Positions 27,328-35,859 of a stretch of DNA of 64,000 nt are shown here, in pieces. The notes below the pieces were generated by a model. It did no database searches. It was not told the DNA's origin and was given only the letters and a program-made list of their open reading frames with translations. Both the position numbers and the translations under genes were made by a program. Every line of letters starts with the position of its first letter. The first letter of the stretch is position 1. The stretch lies in NCBI RefSeq assembly GCF_000688335.1, contig NZ_JHZX01000001.1:4030001-4094000 (forward strand), written 5' to 3'. The DNA is from Sediminibacter sp. Hel_I_10. Lineage in GTDB: Bacteria; Bacteroidota; Bacteroidia; Flavobacteriales; Flavobacteriaceae.

Positions 27328-27684
27328 ATGGATATAGAACCAATAACCTATTACTTTGACTTTATTAATAGAAATGCGATCACCGTAAAACAAAAGCAAC
27401 CATTCTTTAATTGGGTAAGCGCTGTGTTTCCTGATGACGCACCTATGACCCAAAGCGATGAAAACAATATTTATCTCTTACGAGAAATGGACAACAACCA
27501 AAAAACACGCCATTGGATAAAAAACAACTTCGACAAAATTTTCTCAAATGAACTAAACGATTGGTGTATGGACGAGACCGAATGGCCACAAAAAAGAACA
27601 TTCAAAATGTTTTCGGAATGGTTTGATATCGAAGTAAGCTCAATGGTACTAGATTTAGAAGAGTCTCCAATTACTAAAGGATAA
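27328..27684 (+). CDS. Hypothetical soluble protein, 118 residues
   Basis: A small acidic protein rich in Trp and Phe (FFNWVSAVFP, NDWCMDETEWP, MFSEWFDIEVSS) with no signal peptide or TM segment, so probably cytosolic. Its composition is that of a real folded protein. The family is not recognised; similar short proteins are common in Bacteroidota accessory regions. It is a single-gene unit followed directly by a type-2 spacer element. Confidence 0.6.
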   Translation: MDIEPITYYFDFINRNAITVKQKQPFFNWVSAVFPDDAPMTQSDENNIYLLREMDNNQKTRHWIKNNFDKIFSNELNDWCMDETEWPQKRTFKMFSEWFDIEVSSMVLDLEESPITKG

Positions 27685-27890
27685 CAATGTACTGTCCTAA
27701 AAAAACAAGTGAAAAGGCGTTACCATTTCACGAGAACACTTCGACAGGTAGCAAACAGTGTTGATCTATTTTAGAACATAGTTGAGTCAGTTAGGGGAGT
27801 GGGGTCGTTTTTTGAGGGTTAAATCTTATCTAATTTGTTGATCTGGAGGTGTAAAGTTTTATATTTGAGAAGATATAACTAGTTGTAAAA
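27683..27890 (+). repeat. Type-2 spacer element with promoter (full copy)
   Basis: About 205 bp from AACAATGTACTGTCCTAAAA to GATATAACTAGTTGTAAAAC. Shared inner blocks are GGCGTTACCATTTCACGAGA, ACACTTCGACAGGTAGCAAAC, AGTTAGGGGAGTGGGG and TATATTTG at 27860-27867. The last is a match to the TAnnTTTG box and lies 50 bases before the next ATG. It probably drives the membrane-protein gene that follows. Confidence 0.65.
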
Positions 27891-27916
27891 CATTTAACAT
27901 ACGTCCGAATAACTGA

Positions 27917-28510
27917 ATGATTACAAAGAATAAAGTTTCTAATTTAATTCCAAAAATACTAATCGGATTCGCCATAATTGGATTTATAATGCTGTGGTTA
28001 ATTTTTGGTGGAAGTGGAAGATACCGAAACACAACTTTAGACTCCGATTTAAGTAGGTTATACCCTTTAGCAATTGGAATAGCTTTAATTATTCCATATT
28101 TCATCTATTTGTTTACATCAAAATCTAAACAGAAAAAAGTACTTAAAAGTAACCCTAAAGATTTGAGCAAAATCGGACTTACTACAATTGAGTATTTTGA
28201 GAAGAAATCTAAAGAGAATACTTTCGAGATTTATATAAAGAATAAAACTTCTGAAACATTAATTGTGAATAGGAAATCTCAATTGGAATCTAATAGTTGG
28301 TATATTTTCAGAACTGATAAAAACAAACCTATTTATTTCAGTAATGGAATTGAATTCCATATTGACAACGAATTGAATCTAGAAATAATTGATTTCAGAA
28401 ATCAAATAATCGGATTGGGAGACGACTATTTCAAAAAAAACAGTGTGCCTGAATATGTAAATTGGGCATTTATTATAGCTAAACCGAACCAAGGAGATGC
28501 AATTGAATAA
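27917..28510 (+). CDS. Membrane protein of unknown function
   Basis: A 197-residue protein with two TM segments (about 11-33 and 53-75) and a soluble C-terminal domain of about 115 residues on the inner side (SKQKKVLKSNPKDLSK onward). No family is recognised. It is a single-gene unit with type-2 spacer upstream and type-1 spacer downstream, so it is probably transcribed from the spacer promoter. Confidence 0.6.
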   Translation: MITKNKVSNLIPKILIGFAIIGFIMLWLIFGGSGRYRNTTLDSDLSRLYPLAIGIALIIPYFIYLFTSKSKQKKVLKSNPKDLSKIGLTTIEYFEKKSKENTFEIYIKNKTSETLIVNRKSQLESNSWYIFRTDKNKPIYFSNGIEFHIDNELNLEIIDFRNQIIGLGDDYFKKNSVPEYVNWAFIIAKPNQGDAIE

Positions 28511-28519
28511 AAGACGTTT

Positions 28520-28641
28520 TGTATTATCGTATATAATTAATTTCTAGGCTTGTACATACTCTAAAAATCCAACGGATTTACCTCCGGTTCGTTGTCTTTT
28601 ACTATTTTAGTTGCTCAACCACGCAACAAACCATATACAAC
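28520..28641 (+). repeat. Type-1 short spacer element
   Basis: TATTATCGTATATAATTAAT, TTTCTAGGCTTGTACATA, the inner hairpin AAATCC-AACGGATTT, CTTTTACTATTTTAGTTGC and AACAAACCATATACAACAACG. Its 3' end runs straight into a type-2 element, sharing CAACAACGTAC, as if two units with no gene between were joined. Confidence 0.6.
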
Positions 28642-28831
28642 AACGTACTGTAGTAAAAAGGCATTAACAGTTCATGATAACACTTCGGCAGGTTGCAAAC
28701 AATCTTGATCTATTTTAGAAAATAGTTGATCCAGTTAGGGGAGTGGGGTTGTTTTTGTCCTTAGAATGTTGTGTTACTCTGTAAGTTTAAGGTGTAAAAT
28801 CTTATATTAGAGGAGATATAATATGTTGTGC
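28639..28831 (+). repeat. Type-2 spacer element (degenerate promoter)
   Basis: From AACAACGTACTGTAGTAAAA to GAGATATAATATGTTGTGC. It is nearly identical to the 37.3-kb copy over the block that starts TTGTTTTTGTCCTTAGAATG and ends CTGTAAGTTTAAGGTGTAAA. The -7 box is changed to TATATTAG (about 28803), so promoter activity may be weaker here. Confidence 0.6.
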
Positions 28832-29035
28832 GTCATAAAAACCCCACGCTCATTGGCACATATATTTTTTTCCGACCCACAAATTCAACCCTGAAAAACC
28901 AAAAGAGCCAAACCGCGTAAGCGGTTCACGAACACCGATAGAAATAAATTTTCAGTGAGTAATCCTTCCAACGCTCGAAAGACTTACATCTTTACGAAAT
29001 CTTTATAACTCAATCACTAAATTTGAACAAAAAAT
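28832..29035 (+). other. Leader region before the K+ block
   Basis: About 200 bp without a gene. A perfect hairpin AACCGC-GTAA-GCGGTT sits at 28911-28926 without a T run, so it is not a typical terminator. The sequence is richer in GC than the spacers and has no similarity to them. It may contain the promoter of the kinase operon; no TAnnTTTG box is convincing. Confidence 0.35.
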
Positions 29036-30118
29036 GTGGACTTACTGAAAACAAGAAAATATAGCAAGAAAAATCAATACTTAATAAGTGTTTTACTTAT
29101 TGTGTTGACTTCTGTGTTGTGTTTTTTTTCGGTTGACATTATTGGCTACAAAGCTGTTGCTCTTATTTTACTTTTAGTTGTTTCAGTAAATGCTATTCTT
29201 TTTGATATTTTTCCAGTATTGCTATCGGCATTATTAAGTGCATTGATTTGGAATTTCTTTTTTATTCCACCAACCTTCACTTTACATATTGGTACAGCAG
29301 AAGATGGTTTGATGTTTCTAATGTATTTTGTGATTGCTTCAATAAATGCAGTTTTAACATACAACATCAGAAAAGTAGAACGAAAGGAAAGAGAACAAGA
29401 AGAAAAGGAAAAAGCTATCAAACTTTACAACACCCTACTTAACTCACTTTCTCACGAATTGAAAACCCCTATTTCAACAATAATTGGTGCCATTGACACG
29501 ATCAAAGACAACCCAACCAAACTTTCTGATCATAACCGTAAAGAACTTTATTCTGAAATTGAAATTGCCAGTTTTAGACTAAATCGACAAGTCGAAAACC
29601 TTTTAAGTATGAGCCGACTTGAAGCAGGTTTTATTCAACCGAAAGTGGATTGGTGCGACTTGAACGAGCTTGTGTTTTCTGCGATTAAAGACAATGAAAA
29701 TGACGAGAAACATCACAAGATTGTATTTACATCAAAGGAACATCTACCATTAGTCAAAATTGATAGTGGTCTTACGGAGCAAATTCTATTCAATCTCATA
29801 CATAATGCAATTCAACACACACCTAAAAATACGACCATAACAATTCAACTCGACCACAATCTAACACATTGTTTCATAGAAATATTTGACAATGGTAAAG
29901 GATTTCCCGAAAATGAAATGGATTATGTTTTTGACAAATTTTATCGTTTGAAGCAAACAGCCACAGGTGGAACAGGTTTAGGGCTTTCAATAGTAAAAGG
30001 CTTTACTGAAGCAATGAACGGTAAAGTACTTTTAGATAATTTAAAGGATGGTGGCGCAAGATTTTTAATTAAAATTCCGTGCGAATTTTCTAAAAACACA
30101 AATTTGGAAAATGAATAA
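29036..30118 (+). CDS. KdpD-like sensor histidine kinase (DUF4118 plus kinase core)
   Basis: A 360-residue protein from a GTG at 29036. Four TM segments in the first 105 residues match the DUF4118 membrane domain of KdpD (LLSALLSALIWNFFFIPPTF). A coiled linker, HisKA (phospho-His in SLSHELKTPIS near 140) and a HATPase domain (NLIHNAIQHTP, DNGKGFP, TGLGLSIVKG) follow. The large N-terminal KdpD and USP domains that read K+ and c-di-AMP are missing. Its stop overlaps the start of the KdpE-like gene by eight bases. Likely role: sensing K+ or turgor. Confidence 0.92.
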   Translation: MDLLKTRKYSKKNQYLISVLLIVLTSVLCFFSVDIIGYKAVALILLLVVSVNAILFDIFPVLLSALLSALIWNFFFIPPTFTLHIGTAEDGLMFLMYFVIASINAVLTYNIRKVERKEREQEEKEKAIKLYNTLLNSLSHELKTPISTIIGAIDTIKDNPTKLSDHNRKELYSEIEIASFRLNRQVENLLSMSRLEAGFIQPKVDWCDLNELVFSAIKDNENDEKHHKIVFTSKEHLPLVKIDSGLTEQILFNLIHNAIQHTPKNTTITIQLDHNLTHCFIEIFDNGKGFPENEMDYVFDKFYRLKQTATGGTGLGLSIVKGFTEAMNGKVLLDNLKDGGARFLIKIPCEFSKNTNLENE

Positions 30119-30788
30119 AGCAGAAATACTTATTATAGATGATGAACCTCAAATCAGAAAATTGCTTCAAATAAACTTGGAGAGTAATGATTATAAAGTA
30201 GTTCAAGCAAGTACAGGAAAAGAAGGGTTGATTTTGTCAGCTAGTCATCCACCTGATTTGATTTTACTCGACATTGGATTGCCTGATAAAAGCGGTCACG
30301 AGATTTTACAAGAACTACGCGAATGGTATAACAACCCTATCATCATACTTTCGGTTCAGGATAATGAAACCGATATTGTTTCAGCGCTAGACAATGGAGC
30401 AACTGACTATTTAACCAAGCCTTTTCGCACAGGCGAACTTTTGGCAAGAATTCGTTCAGCAATTAGAAGAAGCCAAAATACCGAGAACAAATCAGTCATT
30501 ATTTGTGGATACATTGAAATTGATTTGGTAGCCCGAATTGTCAAGCGAAACAATGAAGTCATAAAACTCACATCCACAGAGTATAATTTATTGGCTTTGT
30601 TCGCTAAAAATGAAGGTAAAGTTCTTACACATCAATATCTTTTAAAAGAGATTTGGGGCTATAGCTATCAAACCGAAACACAATATTTGCGCGTCTTTGT
30701 TGGTACACTGCGTAAAAAGATTGAAGAAAACCCTAATAATCCGCAACACATAATCACAGAAAGCGGTGTTGGTTACCGCTTTCAGTAA
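30111..30788 (+). CDS. KdpE-like response regulator (OmpR family)
   Basis: A 225-residue regulator: receiver domain with DDEP near residue 10, phospho-acceptor Asp in LILLDIGLPD near 53 and Lys in YLTKPFR near 103. The C-terminal winged helix (about 130-225) has the KdpE-like segments LTSTEYNLLALF, HQYLLKEIWG and ITESGVGYRFQ. It overlaps the kinase gene and precedes trkH/trkA-type genes. It probably controls them in place of the absent kdpFABC operon. Confidence 0.93.
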   Translation: MNKAEILIIDDEPQIRKLLQINLESNDYKVVQASTGKEGLILSASHPPDLILLDIGLPDKSGHEILQELREWYNNPIIILSVQDNETDIVSALDNGATDYLTKPFRTGELLARIRSAIRRSQNTENKSVIICGYIEIDLVARIVKRNNEVIKLTSTEYNLLALFAKNEGKVLTHQYLLKEIWGYSYQTETQYLRVFVGTLRKKIEENPNNPQHIITESGVGYRFQ

Positions 30789-31138
30789 TCTTTATAAAAT
30801 CTTTATAGAGACTTACCAATCCTTGATTTTTTACTTATCGCTTTCATCTGACCTTTGTGGTATCAAAAAAAATACAAAAGGATGAAGTGGGATATTTTCT
30901 ATGATGAAGGACAAGGCAACCCTACGAATCAATTGGCGATTGGTATAAGGAAATCAAGCATTTATTATACCCACAATTGTAATGGTGGTTTTAGGAACTG
31001 CTGTGTAACTCTATTTCCGATTTTCCATTTCTAATTTTTATAAGCTATGAAATGCCCATTAGCATGATCAGCAAACCAACTGATAATGACATTAACGGCA
31101 TTCCATCTGACCATTAAAAAACAAATAAATATTAGCAG
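30789..31138 (+). other. Intergenic stretch with a decayed reading frame
   Basis: A 50-codon frame (30882-31034, MKWDIFYDEG) has odd composition in its second half, while the +2 frame over the same bases reads IIPTIVMVVLGTAV, a membrane-helix pattern. This looks like a frameshifted remnant of a small membrane gene, perhaps from a former K+-transport operon, but the identity cannot be shown. No terminator was seen between the KdpE-like gene and the next gene. Confidence 0.3.
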
Positions 31139-31504
31139 ATGAATAGTGACATATCAATTTCGAAGAAAATGGCTGATACGATTGTTCAAGTTTGCTTTGA
31201 TGTAGTAGAATTTTCAATGCTTTACGAACAAGACCATCCTAATAGTGCAAAACAGATTTTTCAATGCAATCAAAAAGTAAAAAAAGGCTTGAAATGTTTT
31301 GTAAATGCTAAAAACCAAACGGATTTTAAAAGTAAGGTTCCTGATTATCAGAATACCGTGAAATTAGCGAAGCAACTCTATCAAGACATCCAAATTCCTA
31401 TTGAAAGTAAGGATAAAATCATTGTTCAGCTTACAAATCTTCAATCGCACTTAAATGAGCTAAAAGAAGAAGCCTCGACCAGCCAATATAACCAACAATC
31501 TTAA
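31139..31504 (+). CDS. Hypothetical helical protein in the K+ uptake cluster
   Basis: A 121-residue soluble protein, mostly helical (KKMADTIVQVCFDVVEFSML, IIVQLTNLQSHLNELKEE). No family is recognised. It lies nine bases before the TrkH gene and is surely co-transcribed with it, so a role in regulating or assembling the K+ transporter is possible. The lack of TM segments and signal peptide places it in the cytosol. Confidence 0.65.
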   Translation: MNSDISISKKMADTIVQVCFDVVEFSMLYEQDHPNSAKQIFQCNQKVKKGLKCFVNAKNQTDFKSKVPDYQNTVKLAKQLYQDIQIPIESKDKIIVQLTNLQSHLNELKEEASTSQYNQQS

Positions 31505-31513
31505 TATAATTTT

Positions 31514-33073
31514 ATGTACAAAACTTTTATAAAACAGGTAGCTAGTCTGCAAATTATTTTAGGATTTGTAATGCTTGTGCCAGCCATATTTGCCGTCATC
31601 TATCAAGAATGGTATTCCCTTGCAGGTTTTCTTATTGCAGGAACATTTACAGCATTGTTAGGGTATTTGGTTTACAGACTTTTTGAAAAAACAGAAGAGC
31701 CTAAAGAAAAACATTCACTCGCCATAGCTGCCATTGGTTGGCTTATGATAATGATTTTTGGAGCAATTCCCTATTTTGTAATTGCTCATATTACACCATT
31801 TGAAGTGATGCAACAATTGGTTCCCGTTGGAATGGATTATACTTCAAGTTTATTGAATTTTCGAAATCCACTGCATTGTCTCTTTGAAAGCACCAGTGCC
31901 TTTACTACCACGGGTTTAACAATGGCTTATATTGAACCTTCGGTTGGTAAGTCCATTTTGTTTTATCGTTCATTTTCTCAATGGGTTGGTGGAGCAGGAT
32001 TTATAGTAATGGCAATAGCAGTTTTCAGACACTTGCCAGGTCAAGGAGCCATTCAACTTTATGGTTCAGAAGCTAGCGGTACGAAATTAAGAACCAATGT
32101 AATAGAAACTGCAAGAGCTATTTGGAAAGTATATGTTGTCGTGACGCTTTCAATGTTCGTTTACATTGCCATTGGCACCTACTTTATATTACCAAACTAT
32201 CCCTTATCTGAAAATATTTTTGATGCTATCAACCACGCTATGACAGGACAATCTACAGGCGGATTTAGTACGCTTGATGACAGTATTGCAGGCTATGAAT
32301 CTGCTAAAATGGATATGTTGTTCTTGCTTCCAATGCTTCTTGGTGGTTTATCAATTCCTTTTTTCTATCGTTTCATTTTTCAGCGAAAAATAAATGAATT
32401 ATGGAAAGACATTCAAACGCGTTCAATGATTATTGCTTCTATAATTGGCGGTGTGGTTTTGTCTTTATTTCTAATGAACTCTGAATTAGTTTCCAACCCA
32501 TTCAGAGAAGGAATGTTCCAATTTGTGAGTGCGCTTACAACTACAGGTTGGCAAACATCCAATATTGGTGGATGGGATGACCTATCTGTTTTGTTTATTG
32601 TAGCTGGTGCTATGATTGTTGGTGGTTCGGCAGGTGGCACAGTGGGTGGTATCAAAATAATTCGTGCGTTGTTACTACAAAAAGGATTAAGATGGCATAT
32701 CAACAAACTATTTCTATCTAAAAACACCATCAAGTCTGTACGCTTTGATAATAAACTAATGCTTCCAGAAGAGATGAGTTCAGAAATATCTAGAGCAGGA
32801 ATCTTCACTCTTATATACATCTTGTTTGTATTTGTGTCCACCTTGTTTACAGTCTATTTTATGTCGGGCGATTTTACATTGGCAGATGCCATTTTTGAGT
32901 CTGCATCAGCACAAGGTACGGTTGGGTTAAGTTCGGGCATAACTGACCCAAGTATGAATCCAATTTTAGAAGGTGTTTACATCATACAGATGTGGGCAGG
33001 AAGAATAGAAATCATACCCATTCTGATTTTATTGAGAGTACTATTCTATGGCACAAAACCAAAAATCGTTTAA
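31514..33073 (+). CDS. trkH: TrkH-type potassium uptake membrane protein
   Basis: A 519-residue membrane protein of the Trk/Ktr superfamily with the fourfold M-P-M layout. The four filter loops are readable: TTTGLT near 132, GQSTGGF near 246, TTTGWQT near 340 and GTVGLSSG near 468. Each has the conserved filter Gly. It forms the K+ pathway in the inner membrane and works with the TrkA-type protein encoded 24 bases downstream. Length is normal for TrkH. It is part of a compact cluster with a Kdp-like two-component pair and an outer-membrane porin. Confidence 0.95.
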   Translation: MYKTFIKQVASLQIILGFVMLVPAIFAVIYQEWYSLAGFLIAGTFTALLGYLVYRLFEKTEEPKEKHSLAIAAIGWLMIMIFGAIPYFVIAHITPFEVMQQLVPVGMDYTSSLLNFRNPLHCLFESTSAFTTTGLTMAYIEPSVGKSILFYRSFSQWVGGAGFIVMAIAVFRHLPGQGAIQLYGSEASGTKLRTNVIETARAIWKVYVVVTLSMFVYIAIGTYFILPNYPLSENIFDAINHAMTGQSTGGFSTLDDSIAGYESAKMDMLFLLPMLLGGLSIPFFYRFIFQRKINELWKDIQTRSMIIASIIGGVVLSLFLMNSELVSNPFREGMFQFVSALTTTGWQTSNIGGWDDLSVLFIVAGAMIVGGSAGGTVGGIKIIRALLLQKGLRWHINKLFLSKNTIKSVRFDNKLMLPEEMSSEISRAGIFTLIYILFVFVSTLFTVYFMSGDFTLADAIFESASAQGTVGLSSGITDPSMNPILEGVYIIQMWAGRIEIIPILILLRVLFYGTKPKIV

Positions 33074-33097
33074 TATTTAAAACTAAATAACAACATT

Positions 33098-33766
33098 ATG
33101 CATATCATTATTATTGGTTCAGGAAGAACCGGAAAACACGTCATCGAAGCAGCAGTAAAAGACAATCACGATGTATTCGTGATAGATAAAAACAAGGAAA
33201 CAGCCGATTGGGTCGCTTCCCATTTTGACTGCGTGGTTATCCACGCAGATGCAACCAGTATTGAAGCGTTAAAAGAAGCCAATGCCGAAAAAGCAGATGC
33301 CATAATAGTTACCACTAATGATGATGCTGTTAACTCTTTAGTTATATTATTAGCGAAACAATTAGGCGTTAATCGTTTGGTAAGTTCTGTTAACAATGAA
33401 GAGCATTTATCAGTTTTTGAACAACTTGGTACAGATACAGTAGAAAGTCCTTACCGCCTAAATGGAAGGTATTTGTACAGAGCTGTTCAAGGACCTAATG
33501 TAAAAGAGTTTTTAGATCTTGGAGATGGTTATGAATTATTAGAAATGCAGGTTGAAAAAGATTCTAAAATTGCCGACAAGTTAATTAAGGAATTGAACAA
33601 ACAAAGAATTTTGCCATCCGATTCACGCATCATTTTAATTAAAAGAAATAATCAAATTATCATTCCAGATGGCGAAACTAAAATCGAAATATTAGACATT
33701 GTTGTGGTTCTTTCACAACGCAAAAAGGTAACAGAAGTATCCAATCTTTTCGGAAAGAAAAATTAA
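33098..33766 (+). CDS. trkA: TrkA-type NAD-binding regulatory subunit (KTN domain)
   Basis: A 222-residue cytosolic protein. The RCK N-terminal Rossmann domain opens with [12 protein letters not shown] (Gly-rich loop at 6-11), with Asp30 in VFVIDKN to hold the ribose. The RCK C-terminal domain fills residues about 140-222. It is about half the size of E. coli TrkA, as is usual for one-repeat KtrA/TrkA forms that assemble as octameric rings under TrkH. The gene lies between trkH and the porin gene with tight spacing. Confidence 0.93.
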   Translation: MHIIIIGSGRTGKHVIEAAVKDNHDVFVIDKNKETADWVASHFDCVVIHADATSIEALKEANAEKADAIIVTTNDDAVNSLVILLAKQLGVNRLVSSVNNEEHLSVFEQLGTDTVESPYRLNGRYLYRAVQGPNVKEFLDLGDGYELLEMQVEKDSKIADKLIKELNKQRILPSDSRIILIKRNNQIIIPDGETKIEILDIVVVLSQRKKVTEVSNLFGKKN

Positions 33767-33777
33767 ACCAATAGGAG

Positions 33778-34890
33778 ATGAAGCAGATTTGTCAGTTAAA
33801 AATACTTATCGCACTAATTTTTTCAAGTTCAAGCATATCGGCACAAGTGGATAGCACTTGGCACCAAAAACCGCAATTGAGTATTTCAGGTTTTGCAGAC
33901 GTTTTTTATGTCTATGATTTTAATCAGCCACAAGGTACAGAAAGACAACCGTTCTTGTTCAATCATAATCGACACAACGAGTTTAACTTGAATTTGGGAC
34001 TTGTAAAAATGGATTTTGAACATGTAAAATACCGAGCCAATTTTGCACTACAAACAGGTACTTATGCCAATGACAATTATGCAGCAGAACCAGGTCTTTT
34101 GAAAAATATCTTTGAAGCGAATATTGGCATTTCACTGAATAAGAAAAATAACCTTTGGCTAGATGCAGGTGTTTTACCATCTCATATTGGCTTTGAAAGT
34201 GCTATATCAATGGACAACATGACTTTGACGCGTTCTTTGTTGGCTGAAAATTCACCTTATTTTTTAACAGGAGCAAAACTGACTTTTAACCCAAATGAAA
34301 AATGGGAAATAGCAGGATTGATTGTTAATGGTTGGCAACGCATTCAAAGATTGGAAGGCAATTCATTACCATCTTTTGGAACACAAGTGAATTTCAGCCC
34401 AACTAATAAAGTCACTTTAAATTGGAGCACATTTATTGGAACTGATGACCCAGACACCACAAGAAGAATGCGCTATTTCAATAATTTTTATGGTCAATTT
34501 CAACTAACTGAAAAGTTTGATTTAATTACAGGCTTTGACATTGGAACACAACAGCGAACAAAAAACAGTTCCGCTTACGACTTTTGGTTGAGCCCTGTCA
34601 TTATTGGACAATACACGATTAACGACACTTGGAAAACTGCTATCAGAGCAGAGTATTATCAAGACGAGACAGGAATAATAATCCCAACAGGAACAATGAA
34701 TGGCTTCCAAACCACAGGACTTTCATTAAATCTAGACTATTCACCAACCCAAAACATCATTTGCCGAATGGAAGGTCGTTGGCTAAACAGTAGAGACAAC
34801 GTTTTTGAAACCAAAAACAATTTCACAAACGACAACTTTATGATCGGAGCATCAATAGCAATCAAATTTTCGGAAACTCTAAACAAATAG
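33778..34890 (+). CDS. OmpL-like outer-membrane beta-barrel (putative porin)
   Basis: A 370-residue protein with a signal peptide ending near SSISAQ (about residue 22). The rest is an even series of amphipathic strands (SISGFADVFYVYDFN, LNLGLVKMDFEH, GASIAIKFSE) typical of the bbp2/OmpL-like porin family. Such porins are often encoded next to K+ transport genes in Bacteroidota and presumably let K+ pass the outer membrane. It starts 11 bases after the TrkA-type gene and closes the K+ block. Confidence 0.88.
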   Translation: MKQICQLKILIALIFSSSSISAQVDSTWHQKPQLSISGFADVFYVYDFNQPQGTERQPFLFNHNRHNEFNLNLGLVKMDFEHVKYRANFALQTGTYANDNYAAEPGLLKNIFEANIGISLNKKNNLWLDAGVLPSHIGFESAISMDNMTLTRSLLAENSPYFLTGAKLTFNPNEKWEIAGLIVNGWQRIQRLEGNSLPSFGTQVNFSPTNKVTLNWSTFIGTDDPDTTRRMRYFNNFYGQFQLTEKFDLITGFDIGTQQRTKNSSAYDFWLSPVIIGQYTINDTWKTAIRAEYYQDETGIIIPTGTMNGFQTTGLSLNLDYSPTQNIICRMEGRWLNSRDNVFETKNNFTNDNFMIGASIAIKFSETLNK

Positions 34891-35050
34891 CCAACGCTAA
34901 AAGCCAAACAATTATTCGCTGTTGTTTATAACTCAAAAGTGCTCATGAATGCTTCGCATTTGGTAAGTCGAACCAGCCAACACACAAGCCAAAACTTGTC
35001 AAAGAGTCTGTCTTTGCCAACGCTAACAGACGAACGAAAAAAAGTACGAA

Positions 35051-35186
35051 CGCACAACAATGTATAAGCGTAATGCGGGTTGTATGGCTAGAATTCAGTA
35101 TTTTGGCATCTATCAAAGTTTAGTGTGGGCGGAAAGTGAAGTGCCTTGAAACCCCCGAACTACGTTTATACTAGACCGTTGTAGCT
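35051..35186 (+). repeat. Type-1 spacer element
   Basis: It begins CGCACAACAATGTATAAGCG and ends TTTATACTAGACCGTTGTAGC; the two ends are imperfect inverted repeats of each other (CAACAATGTATAA against TTTATAC...CCGTTG). The interior is unrelated to the other elements. The 160 bases before it, after the porin gene, hold nothing that I recognise. Confidence 0.6.
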
Positions 35187-35202
35187 AATTAAAAACAAAA
35201 CC

Positions 35203-35787
35203 ATGAAGCAAAAATTATTATTGGCATTACTACTAATTTTTTCAATGAAATCATTTTCACAAGACTCGAAATTTAGTCTTGAATTGAATTATCCAATTCC
35301 AATTGACGAAAATTTTATCGGAAAAAATTTTAACGGCATTATTGACGCTGGACTTAAATATCGTTTCGTGAATTTGGAGGTTATTAGTATTGGTGCCGCT
35401 TTCAATGCAGGAATGTATAAAAACACAAAAGGAGACAGAGTTCAACCTTTTGACGTTACAACTTATATTTTCAGTCCTAAAATCTATGCTGAATTTAATA
35501 TGAAATCAATAACTAAACTTCATCCCTCTCTAGGCTTAGGCTACTCTGTAATAAATTCTAAAGCAGATGTTTATAGATTTAACAATCAAAATAATTTTTC
35601 TGTGAGTTCAAGTGAAAAGGAAAATGGAGTCAACCTCAATTTAGGTGTAGCTCATGACATAACCAATAAACTATTTGCCCAAGTTCAGTATGATTTTATA
35701 AAAATAAGCGTTGACAACGAAGTACCTGACATAAAATATAATTCAAATATTAATATTTTAAAAATCGGACTAGGTTACCGACTATAA
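35203..35787 (+). CDS. Outer-membrane beta-barrel protein
   Basis: A 194-residue protein with a signal peptide ending near SFSQD (residue 20). The body is a small barrel of about eight amphipathic strands (GIIDAGLKYRFVNLEVISIGAA, LHPSLGLGYSVI, KIGLGYRL at the end), similar to the OmpA/OmpX-like outer-membrane beta-barrel domain. No OmpA peptidoglycan domain is present. It is a single-gene unit between spacer elements. Confidence 0.7.
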   Translation: MKQKLLLALLLIFSMKSFSQDSKFSLELNYPIPIDENFIGKNFNGIIDAGLKYRFVNLEVISIGAAFNAGMYKNTKGDRVQPFDVTTYIFSPKIYAEFNMKSITKLHPSLGLGYSVINSKADVYRFNNQNNFSVSSSEKENGVNLNLGVAHDITNKLFAQVQYDFIKISVDNEVPDIKYNSNINILKIGLGYRL

Positions 35788-35789
35788 AA

Positions 35790-35850
35790 ACTACCTAAAT
35801 CAATGTAAAAATTAATTGCTAGTGAAAGCCTACTTGCCACAATCCTATAA
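35790..35850 (+). repeat. Partial type-1 spacer element
   Basis: AATCAATGTAAAAATTAATTGCTAG followed by TGAAAGCCTACTTGCC matches the 5' half of the short type-1 elements (compare 25.5 and 26.3 kb). The 3' half is missing and the S41 gene starts directly after, so the unit boundary has been remodelled. Confidence 0.4.
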
Positions 35851-35859
35851 AATCTCTCA

